From assembly GCF_029227915.1 (NCBI RefSeq), contig NC_079886.1:19134501-19198500 (forward strand): a stretch of DNA of 64,000 bases. The letters run 5' to 3'. The notes beneath the pieces are model-generated. The model was not told the origin of the DNA. It made no database searches and saw only the letters and a list, made by a program, of their open reading frames with translations. The DNA is from Hydractinia symbiolongicarpus. Lineage: Eukaryota; Cnidaria; Hydrozoa; Anthoathecata; Hydractiniidae. The position numbers and the translations under genes were made by a program. Shown here one piece after another: positions 46,101-54,751 of the stretch. Positions within the stretch are counted from its first letter, which is position 1. Every line of letters begins with the position of its first letter.

Positions 46101-49100
46101 CTGAAACTACTCAATATGGTGCTGCAGAAAAGAACCTGGAAACAGTTCTTCTTGGATGCCTAACCCTAATCCTGTCAAATGATGCAGCAAGATGATCGTT
46201 ACTGTCAAGAAAAAACAGCTCACCAGGCAGAGTTGTTGATGTCAACATGTATTTATTGTTGTTTTGACAAAGAGCAAGACAATATCATTGATCCCGTAAA
46301 TATATCTGAGAAAGTGTTGGTTTGCATCACAAATATTAGGAAGCAAAAACAAAAGATTACTTAGGGAGAAAGAATATTAGAAAGTCTTATGGAAGACGAA
46401 ATGTTTGGATTTACTAATTATCGGTTGACTTTAAAAACCTGAATAACCAATCTATTTGAGAAACACATCATTGTGCTTCTCCATTTACTGTTGCCTCTTA
46501 AGACATGCTGGCACCTTTAAATCTGCATTTGATGCCGTGGATGGAAACAGTTTAATATTATTGGTTCAGAAATCTCAGACATTATTATCATTAATCACGG
46601 AATAGGGTTGTTGCCTTATCTCAAGGGTACATTGCAGTTGGGATACCCGCAAATTTGACAAAATTCTAAGTTTATTCTCTGACAAAGTAAAAATCGTAGC
46701 CAACTGTTTAATTTATGACAATAACATAGAGGAAACCATTTAGTATGCTTGGGACTTCCTCTTGATGTGACAAAGATGGCATTGTCAGTTTTGCCAACAA
46801 CAACTTACAGAAAGTGGCATTGTTCCATAACAGAAACCCTTTTTGGTATTCAAAATATTTCTGTTTCGAGTTCATGGTTTGGTCTGGTCAACCAAGTTGC
46901 ATGGGCGTACTCTATTGGACCAATTATAAAACCCTCCCAAGAGCTTGTCAAAGCAAACAGTACCTTCCACTAAGTCAACACATTCAACCAACTTGATATT
47001 GACCCAAAGGAAATTCTGATCAATAAAGTATCTGATGTTATCCGTGTTTTTGCTTCCAAATGATACACTTGTTTTTAACTAAAATGGCTAAAGAAAGGAC
47101 TGGGGTATTTACTTTTTTAAAAATACTGCTTGTGCCCACTCTACAATGCACCTGTTTGCCGCTCTGAAGGATTGTATTGTGTATTTGCTAGCTTGCACTG
47201 TATTAAAGGAGCTAAAGAGAGGTGTTCTCTCCACCAAAGGCAAGGGTCTTGCCGTATCCGGGATTCTAAATCATGCTTAAAATTTTGTTGTGGCTGTCCA
47301 AACTTGATTGTCATCACTGATCATAAATAAATTTCAGATATAAAGAGTGAACTCTGAGGTATAAATTCATCATCCAGCACTGCACTGGCAAATGAAACAT
47401 AAGACCAGATGCTTCGTCCCCTAATCCATTCAATTCAAATACACAATCGATTATTCGCAATCAAGTTAGTGCAACTGAGATAATTGAAAACCATGTCTTT
47501 GCCACACATCAGAAGGCTACCAATATGATTGCCCATAACATTGGCATTGCTCCAATAACAGACAGTAACACTCCAACAAGAACAAAACTCAGTGCATCGA
47601 ATGACCTATTATACGAACACCTCATTGATGTTATTTGTGAAGGCTTTTCTACTACAAAATCAACCATAGAACCAAAGCTGAAAGAATGCTGGGAAGTAGG
47701 TGACCTGCTATGAACTAGCCAAGGAATAGTACTTTTGAACAAGCACATTGTCATGCCATAAGCCCTTCGTCAACAGTGCTTAACAACCTTCACGCTGCAT
47801 ATCACGGATATAACAGTACCGTATTTTCAGGTATATAACCCACGGGTTATAAGTTAATATTTACGGCTTCCATCGTTGGTGCGGATTATAATGTGGTGCG
47901 TGTAATGTGATAAGTTTTGTATTTTCTGTCATTTATTGTGAAATTTAAAGTTTATACATTCAATGAAGAAAATAGTACCAATGGGATAAAATGCGTACAT
48001 TAATATAACTGCATGCGTGATCCTATATATCTACTTAATCTTACTTCAACTAAGTGATTTAACTTTTTTCACATAGTGAAAATGCTTTAATTTTCTATTG
48101 CTTGCCAGTGCTAATATTACGAGCTTTTTCTGAAACACAATTATGAAGATCATTTTTCTTTTGTGTTAAATATAATTCTAATCTATTTATATCCTTCCAT
48201 TCACATTGAGCAAATTGAAATGATTTGCTTAGAGCAATATAACAGGTATCATTTTTAGGTTTAATTGACAGGTATTTTACAACCTAGTGCCCAGGACTTA
48301 ATTATTAATTCCTGTTAAAAATATTGAAAAATGTTAAAATTAAAGTATAGATAATAATTTTATTTTTTATTTTCGCTACTTTCGATCAACAGGTGGCCAC
48401 TAAAAATATCGAAAATAAATATAACAATAAGACACATGCAACTATGTGCTCCTCATTGCCGCCATTCATTTTACATGCTGTATTGCTGAGATATAGATAA
48501 CAAAATTTTATAAACATTAGAAAAGAACGTTTCGTACATCGCTGTTACAGACAATCCGTGATAATTATGTTGTTTATTTTTATGCCAAAAAAACTTAAAT
48601 ATACATACAAAACAGAGATTTTACTTTAGGTTTATAACCTGATAGAATGGTTTTCTTTTTGTTTGTTTGTTTAATCGCAGGGAGCAAGAGTTATTATTGG
48701 CTGAAACTATGTCTACAAATAAAAAGAAAACAGCTTTGTCTGATATAGTACTGTCAGCATTAGCAGAAGATTGACTTGACAAATTAATTTTAATTCATTA
48801 GTATTTCAGCAATTAGAGACAAGGAAGTTAAGACTGAGAAAGTCTCGTGTATGGGGTTCACGAGTTTAAACGTCCCCCACTTGTCTCCATCATGAAAAAA
48901 ACAGAACACACACACATGTTTATAAAATGATTAGGGTAAGTAAAAATACGCTAAATTTTTTTCTTAACACGATGCGGGTTATGCAAAGGTGCGGGTAATT
49001 AGAACACATCGATTGAAATTTTATGCGGTTTATACGAAGATGCGGGCTATCTGATAGCATCTATTTTATAACTCACTGAAAAAGCTGAGCTGCGGGTTAT

Positions 49101-50427
49101 ATACCAGAAATTACGGTATGTCATGTTATGCAAATCAAACAGTTTATTTGCCAGCATAAATGCCACCATAAGAAACCATCAAAAGATTGGCCTTCCAACA
49201 TAATGTGAGCATTAATTTTAAGGCAAGTAACAGTCATATCTTGTCACTGTTGATTGCTTCAGTTGGATGTTCTGGATGGATGATGGATGTTCTGTGGACA
49301 TGTTGAAAATAATCGTATCAATCATATCCACAAACATTTTTTACATTTTATTTACACAAAAAAAAACTTGCGAATTTTTACACCTGTTAAGTATAGCAAC
49401 AATGTAATATAAATTTTATCAAATAAATATTGTGTATTAGAGAATGAGCAACAATGTAATATAAATTTTATCAAATAAATATTGTGTATTAGAGAATGCA
49501 AATTCTATAAGAAACTTTAAAATTATTAAGACACATGGTCTGTGTATCCTCACAAATAGAACTGGATTTTTGTGGCAGGCAGTCTCGCTCTCTGTGAAAA
49601 CCTTTCCTTTATTGGACAGTTTCCGTAGCTCCATTTGTTTGTAGCATGTTCCTGCAAAATTTGCACTCCAACCCTCTAATCATGTTGAGCCCCCTATTTT
49701 TATTTTATTTTCTTATACTTATTTTTAACTTATATTAGTTCTTTACTATTGTATAATTGACTTTAAATAATAAAAGAATAAAAAAGCTGCTGGTTGACTG
49801 TATAAAATTTAAAAAAAAAATAATGAATGCTTTGGGAAAAAAATAGAAAAAATATTAAATCTCACCCGAGTGGCTTTAAACATAAAATAGTCTAGCCTAA
49901 GGGAAGTTCAAAAACCATAGATTCAGTTGAATAACTGCACTGATGCAAATTCAACAATTGCTAAAAATGAATCTCAATTTATTTACAAACATGCAGGAAA
50001 ATGTCATTTCATGTCAGCTTTGCCAGCATTGAAATAAAGGCTGCAAATGTCATTTCTAACTTTATGGAAGACATGAATGTAATTACTTTGGAAGTCTGGC
50101 GAAAAACCCAAAACTAGTTTTTAACAAGAGGTGTTGACTAAATGTTCAATGGCGATTGATTCAGGATGGTAAATTGCTTTAAAAAAGTTTGTTATAAAAG
50201 CACTACATGAATGAAACCGATTTTTTCAGACAGTTAAATTTAATTTCTACTTACTTGATAGAATTATGACCATCAATACCCCATAATGACACAATCTTTC
50301 CCGTATCAGACCATTTGCAGCTGCAATGATCACTAGGGTCACATGTTCTTTCGCCAAGATTGCCAGCATGGGAATTATTAAAGCACAGTACAATGCAAAC
50401 AAAAAATAAAGTAAATGTCCTATCCAT
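37163..50427 (-). CDS. M6PR: Cation-dependent mannose-6-phosphate receptor-like protein, 7 coding exons, 267 aa
   Basis: M6P receptors carry acid hydrolases from Golgi to endosomes. Coding exons on the minus strand: 50427-50255, 45752-45641, 45268-45138, 44898-44799, 41163-41066, 38235-38109 and 37225-37163, all GT-AG and in phase, 267 aa (human M6PR 277). A signal peptide (about 1-21) is followed by a cysteine-rich MRH-type lumenal domain with CDPSDHCSCKWSDTG, LDYNPCTPFTEE, LYYSAGTAKGFST, YTKVKLICDP and FTLTSECACDGAC. The stretch NVSVGTILVIL (exon 5) joins FFVLLFVYFVGGFLFL (exon 6), a membrane helix at about 196-220 that parallels LSVGSILLVTF..VYVVGGF of mammalian M6PR. The tail keeps the FW motif in EFWKDL, spaced from the helix as in human, but ends GEYEAI, a Tyr-based YxxI signal, in place of the acidic dileucine end. 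Intron 1 is 4.5 kb and full of element relics. Ligand binding is inferred, not shown. Confidence 0.88.
37587..37826 (+). pseudogene. Penelope-like element GIY-YIG nuclease remnant
   Basis: An 80-codon frame on the plus strand begins NYVGKTKCHLQIRFNT, has one internal TAA at 37635, then TEHLMNRNHTFLFGN, SDSELFIDESLTVKKLK and PYPLETF. A YVGKT..HL..R start followed by a xxELxIxESLxIKKxKP-like helix is the usual form of the GIY-YIG endonuclease at the C-terminus of Penelope-like retroelements. The TAA and the lack of any reverse transcriptase nearby show a dead fragment. It lies in intron 6 of the M6P receptor, opposite strand. Confidence 0.6.
38569..39610. repeat. 53-bp satellite-like tandem array, about 20 copies
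   Basis: The unit has AAATACAGCAACTTTA, then GAGCTTCGCAGAGACG, then TTTTCTCGTCATTTTAGAACG. Copies differ by a few substitutions (CGCAGGGACG, CACAGAGACG, CGCAGAGAGG variants), and a sub-type with ATGGCAACTTCAAAACTTCG recurs every several units. The last copy decays into CATATACACATTTTCTTGTC. The array lies in intron 5 of the M6P receptor and has no open frame. Confidence 0.92.
39611..41065. other. Intronic low-complexity stretch
   Basis: Part of M6P receptor intron 5. At 39.7-40.0 kb TCGTTTCA phrases recur many times, and at 40.03-40.2 kb TTTTTAAAAATACG palindromic phrases recur. Both look like degenerate simple sequence. No exon or RNA gene seen. Confidence 0.55.
42499..42884 (-). pseudogene. 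P2X7 cytoplasmic-domain-like gene fragment, degenerate
   Basis: Read on the minus strand from an acceptor at 42885, the frame gives YSSDSSETSVTGCYINKPEY, then YESSDSEEKDELNSSRLENL and a Cys cluster HCCTCTCC, closing with MECKCC and TAA at 42669-42667. An acidic Ser-rich lead, SRLENLHWCxCxxC and ExxCC is the signature order of the P2X7-type C-terminal (ballast) domain, which occurs as many stand-alone copies in cnidarian and other invertebrate genomes. After the stop the frame continues EFSNLLNDKL, also family-like, so the stop looks like a lesion. A further exon at 42565-42499 with good splice sites (AYDINDTRKNIMNSPHIPI) may belong to it. Family call is by motif only. Confidence 0.45.
44102..44145. 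repeat. 15-bp-arm perfect hairpin
   Basis: TTTGCGTTTTAATAC at 44102-44116 and its exact inverse GTATTAAAACGCAAA at 44131-44145, loop 14 bp. It lies in intron 4 of the M6P receptor. Confidence 0.85.
45774..45982. mobile_element. TIR element with CAGGGTGCC ends
   Basis: CAGGGTGCC at 45774 and the inverse GGGCACCCTG ending at 45982 bound 209 non-coding bases in M6P receptor intron 1. The ends match those of the 5321-5771 element over the outer 9 bp, suggesting two members of one superfamily. Confidence 0.5.
46700..47340 (+). pseudogene. Ty3/gypsy retrotransposon RNase H relic
   Basis: Plus-strand frames, broken by several stops and shifts, carry in order VIRVFASK, CLCPLYNAPVCR, then a KGKGLAV segment (equivalent of the EGEALAV motif) and CGCPNLIVITDHK. 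The last motif, GCxNLIVxTDHKPLL, is characteristic of the RNase H region of Ty3/gypsy polyproteins. No long terminal repeat or intact reverse transcriptase was found. It lies in M6P receptor intron 1 on the opposite strand. Upstream sequence from about 46.0 kb may belong to the same copy. Confidence 0.55.
47381..47713 (+). other. Open coding-like fragment, probably element-derived
   Basis: A frame with no stop for about 110 codons reads NIRPDASSPNPFNSNTQ, VSATEIIENHVFATHQK, LIDVICEGFSTTKSTIE and KECWEVGDLL before TGA. It directly follows the gypsy relic and could be its continuation past RNase H. I do not recognise a domain. Confidence 0.35.
47819..49116. mobile_element. TA-flanked TIR element, 1.3 kb, carrying a spliced-looking terminal exon
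   Basis: The left end CCGTATTTTCAGGTATATAA and the inverted right end read as CCGTAATTTCTGGTATATAA form ~27-bp terminal inverted repeats, each flanked by TA (47817 and 49117), as in Tc1/mariner/pogo-type insertions. Inside each end are further GCGGGTTATA-like subterminal copies (several at 48970-49080). At 48681-48774 a strong pyrimidine tract and CGCAG precede a frame EQELLLAETMSTNKKKTALS, then DIVLSALAED and TGA. This resembles the last exon of a once-autonomous parent or a captured host exon. Superfamily uncertain. Confidence 0.6.
49395..49498. repeat. Two exact tandem copies of a 52-bp segment
   Basis: The segment AGCAACAATGTAATATAAAT through GTGTATTAGAGAATG occurs twice head to tail. 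The copies appear identical, so the event is recent. It lies in M6P receptor intron 1. Confidence 0.85.
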
Positions 50428-50619
50428 TTTTAATTAAGTATCTATATATATAACAAAAAATAATTTTTAGCAAGAAAATTCTTTGAACAATCTCTTCTTT
50501 CAATCAGCTAATTATAATTATTTTGCGATGAATAAATAATACACAAGAGCCCATTTGTAAGTTTAAAAGAGTGCAATCAAACGTGAGTTCTGCTTCACTC
50601 TTTTTTAAAAACTTCATAT

Positions 50620-51640
50620 TGCAGAGTCAACATGTGTTACAGAAAATAGTAGGACTCTTATTGACTCGATTCAAACAATTCATGGAGATGCATCACTGAT
50701 CACAATTTATTATATGTGATCAAAAAATTTAAAAGGCCAAAATTTTGATTTGAAAGTTTGTATAGCTATTGTACAAGAACTTCAGTGAAGAAGCTTTTCT
50801 GAAGGACTTCAGGCGTTTAGACTAGTCATATTTTAATAATTACAATGACCTCGATGAAGCATGTGAGAAATTAAATAAAAATGTTAAAACTGACTGACAA
50901 ACATACTCCTTTCAAAACACATAGATTTTCCGGCTTTGTTGAGGCATGGGTCACCGATGAATTAATAATAGCCATTGAAGAAATAAAAATTTTTAAAACA
51001 GAATAAATCATCAAAACAAAATCCATCATAGAGCGGAAAGCTTTCAAACAAAAAAGACACCCATTTTGCAGGACTCCCAAAAACGGCCAAAATAACTTTG
51101 GAAAACACTAAAAAAACAGGTTCCGATAAGTCAGACAATACTACCTCAATAAAATGAGTGTTTGAAAATATTGGCACAGAAACATCTCACCCAAAAGAAA
51201 TTTCAAGCCTCAAAATTTTCTTCTGGTACTACAATGTTAATTTACCTGTTAGGAGACACAGTTTTCGGTGGGCCCCTTTGAGACTGAAAGTGCCTAAAAA
51301 TAATTAGTTAACGCTAAAACCTAATAAAGCTACAAGCTTGGACAGAGTTGGTTCATGACTCCTAAGACTACGTTCACCAGTTTTAAGTATATATATTTAT
51401 ATATTTATAAAGTCTTTTCAAAAAATCTCTGTTTTACTGCTTATGTACCTAAATATTGGAAGACTAAAAGGGTCTCATCCATTTTTAAAATTGGCATTAA
51501 AACAGATCTTACAAATTATGGCCCTTTTCCATTCTGCCAATTCCTATAAAAATTTTTAAAAGTTAATGCACAAGCAAATTTCACATTGTTTTATTTCAGG
51601 ACAGATGCTTGACAGTCACAGAAAACCACTAAACGTAGGA
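50620..51640 (+). pseudogene. Decayed non-LTR retrotransposon (endonuclease end to early reverse transcriptase)
   Basis: On the plus strand, in shifting frames, the order of LINE landmarks can be followed: STCVTENSRTLIDSIQ (endonuclease end, where SRTLID recalls the usual TRVT..S.TLID), LTDKHTPFKTHRFSG (equivalent of the DKHAPLKTKRV linker), KPNKATSLDRVGS (KATGLDGI) and YWKTKRVSSIFKIGIKTDLT followed by NYGPF (WKxAxVxPIFKxGxxxDxxNYRPIS). Many stops show an old inactive copy. It sits just upstream of the M6P receptor start codon, on the opposite strand. Confidence 0.65.
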
Positions 51641-53360
51641 TCCCACAATAACCATATATACAGTGCGATTGACGTGAGAAATTAGAAATTGTTTTTTTGG
51701 TTGGCACTTTACATTGTCTGACAATGAGTTTGATTTGGTTCTGTATGTAAGCAGAACAACTTTATCTATATATATACCTAATATGACATTAAAAATACCT
51801 TTTCCTCACCACGGAATTATGTTACTAGTTTATTTGATCCAAAAGAAAACAAAGTATATATAGTATATCTCTTTAACAATATCCGTATTTTGTCCGTGTG
51901 TCCGCGAAAACTGTGTCCCGTAACGGAAACACAAAATTTTTAAAATGCGCACCAATACCAAATGCAACATATTTTTGTCTACTTTTTGCGACAGGTAAAT
52001 TTAAAGGACGGCGACCCGTTTATTCTCCAAGGGCTAAGGATTATCTCTTTAATAATAGCTGTATTTTGTCTGTGTGTCCATGAGAACCGCGTCCCCTACT
52101 GGAATCACAAAAATTTTAAAATGCGCACCAATACAAAATGTGATATATTTTTGTCCACTTTGTTGCGACGGTAAATTTAAAGGACAAGCAAACCCATGGA
52201 TTTTTTTTCACGAACTAACGACTAGTCTATATTATAATACCTGCATGCGTCTGTCTGTCACGCAAATGGTAACCACAGTAGCAAGACACACAAAATGCGT
52301 CTAATAAAGGACAGGCAAACCCGTGGATTTATCCACATGTAAACGACTAGTTTGAGATAATTGTTTAAGTTAATTCTTAACAATATTAAAAGAGATTTTG
52401 CTATATATTGCATACCACTTACAAAACAAATACCGTATTTGTCAAGATAGTATGTTTAGAGTGGTTTTCCCTGACTATTTGTTCAGATTCATGTAATAAA
52501 GACAGTATAATATACACTGGTAAGCCACATGTTACCTTTTTGGCAACACTAATCGTCTAACTAGGCGGATCGTCTGCCTGGGTGTTTACCATGACTTGCC
52601 TAACTGATAGCTAGCTATAGCTAGATTATTCAATACTTGAAAAAAGTGTACAGCTATATTGATATTGCAAGTATCATCAATTTTAGTTTTAATTTGTGCA
52701 TAATCTAGCTATCTAGCCAGCAACAAATGTAACTCACAAGCTCCTCAAAAGTTTGCTAAAGTGAGAGAATGCAGCTTTAGCATTCACAAGTGACTAAGAC
52801 GTCTAAAGTGAGTACAAAAGACATTCTATTTAGCTAGGTTTAGAAATCAATATAACATCGCATGTGCAAGGAAGGCACCCTTTCCCACCAAGCAGTTGTT
52901 TACCGTCATGCTGTAACAGCCATACAACGTACCAAAGGTAGTATATGTGTCAAGGGGAACCACACAATAGCCAATAATGCGAGGAACAGTAATGACAGAG
53001 GTCAATCACATGACATAAGTTGACATGATCAAAGTCCAGTCCAACCAACAATAATTTTGCTTAGAAACTCATTCCTGATTCGGCTGGTGTATTCCACAGG
53101 GTAGGCACTATAACCAGGGGTCAAGTCGGAGGTCTTACACAAAACAATTTTGGCGAAATAACCTGAAGGTCTCGATAGTCCAATAAGCGAGTGAAAATGT
53201 TTTGAACGCCCCGGGAAAATATCAAAACACTATAAGTCACATAAATAAAACACGTGGTTTCATTATGAAAATTTCTACGTTCTTAATTTCTGCTGATTTT
53301 AAAAACATTATCTGGAAAATTGATTGGTGGTTAATATAAAAAGGAAAATACTGTGAATTA
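51641..53360. other. Intergenic stretch with Helitron-like units
   Basis: Apart from the Helitron-like block at 51868-52350 the region is AT-rich with scattered TAGCTAGCTA runs near 52.61 kb. No gene was recognised. Confidence 0.5.
51868..52350 (+). mobile_element. Three head-to-tail Helitron-like units
   Basis: Two copies of the TCTCTTTAA type start at 51868 and 52044, and one TCTATATTATAATACC type starts at 52226, immediately after ACGACTAG. The last ends CCGTGGATTTATCCACATGT then AAACGACTAG at 52350, followed by T. The order of unit types matches the pair at 35441-35690, so the compound is itself repeated in the window. The first unit has a decayed 3-prime end. Confidence 0.7.
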
Positions 53361-53522
53361 AAATGACATTTAACATGGGTAAGAAAACTTTTATATTTTG
53401 TTTTTATATTAAGAAAGCAAGAATTATTATAACATGAAAATATCGTCGCAAACTCAAAACATTTTTGGCGTGCACAAACATATTTAAATTTAGCTTATTT
53501 AAGAAAAGGAATTATTTCTTCC

Positions 53523-54751
53523 AGCGAGGATGAGGACTTCGAAGATTCACCGTTTTTTAATCGAGCAGTTATGTAAGTAAGTTATCAATATCTTCTTGTT
53601 AACTAGAAAATAGTCAGGTTGTAATAAATGTGCGGCAAATAAGTGCTTTAATATTGATGAAAGTAATGGAGACATTTTGTAAGGTGAAGGGAAAAGATAT
53701 AAAATAAGTGTTTTTAGTTACGATGTAACTTTATTTCATCATAGTGATGAAATCATAGTCATAAGACTTATGACTATGATAAAATTAAACAAACCTCAGA
53801 AAACAGAGAAAATAAAAGAGAGAAAAAGTTTAATAAATACCTGATTATGATTTAAACTTATTTTAATAAGTTTTATTGGTGTGCTATTTTTTTTATTTTA
53901 AACCTAGATGGAACTTTTATCTCAAGCAGCGAAGAGAGCGATGTCGGAGATGGCACCGAAGACGACATTCGAGACGACAAAAAAAAGAGAAGGTAGCAAT
54001 GACGAGGAAAATAACGACGCAGAAAATTAAATGTCAAGCTTGTCAGGTAAGACCATTCATGACTTCTGTTGAGGAATCAGTTAAAGCACGAAATTTAATT
54101 TTAGACAAGTGTGTTCGTGCGGATTCCTTGGAAGAAACAAAAAGTACTATAGAAAAATACGAGATTGAAACTGAAACGAACTATTCGATTTACCATAAAA
54201 AAACGTTTTTTGTTCTCCAGGTTGGTTTACAAGTAATACTTATCTGTAATACTCTAAAGTGACAAATTTTGCGATAATGCAATGTTGGAGTTTACCGTGT
54301 TTAGATGTTTATATGAAAGATCATAGGATCATGTTTAAGGACAAAAAGTCTGGCAACCAACAATCTTTTTACTGGTACACTATTTCTTCTCGTTATGGTG
54401 GGTATGGAGGCGTTAGATTGCGTGGCACGGAGGAAAAACGCAAGAAAGGCAAGCATGCTTTATCCGTTTTCTTATGTGTTTGTATGAAGAAAAAATGCTT
54501 CCTTTTTCTGAACAAAAAACATTAAGATCTTTAAGATGCGAAATCAAAATTTTGGCTATTGAGTTGTACTGCAGTTGTCGCATGCACCTACGACGAAGAA
54601 AACGCAGATGACATGGGCGAATATGCTCGAAATGTTTACAGTGGTTTCATCAAAAATGCGAAAGTATCCCACCAATAATTTTCAAATCAAGAAACAAAAA
54701 ATATTTTTGTAATGCTTGCGTTGAGAAAAAAAAAGTCGAAAATAAAAATTA
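53523..54751 (+). pseudogene. Degenerate multicopy gene with frameshifted PHD-like finger
   Basis: Several plus-strand segments look coding. An acidic exon at 53525-53572 (EDEDFEDSPFFNRAV) sits between a TTCCAG acceptor and a GTAAGT donor. A segment from 53909 follows a CCTAG acceptor. A well-formed stretch at 54060-54220 reads MTSVEESVKARNLILDKCVR, then KYEIETETNYSIYHKK. At 54490-54751 the frame gives MLPFSEQKTLRSLRC, then LYCSCRM, an acidic DEENADDMGE segment in another frame, and CSKCLQWFHQKCESIPP with YFCNACV. C-S-C-R-M .. C-S-K-C-L-Q-W-F-H-Q-K-C .. F-C-N-A-C is a PHD-type finger like those ending Ulp1-protease-bearing mobile genes of cnidarians. Two shifts interrupt it. Whether all segments belong to one gene is uncertain. 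Confidence 0.4.
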
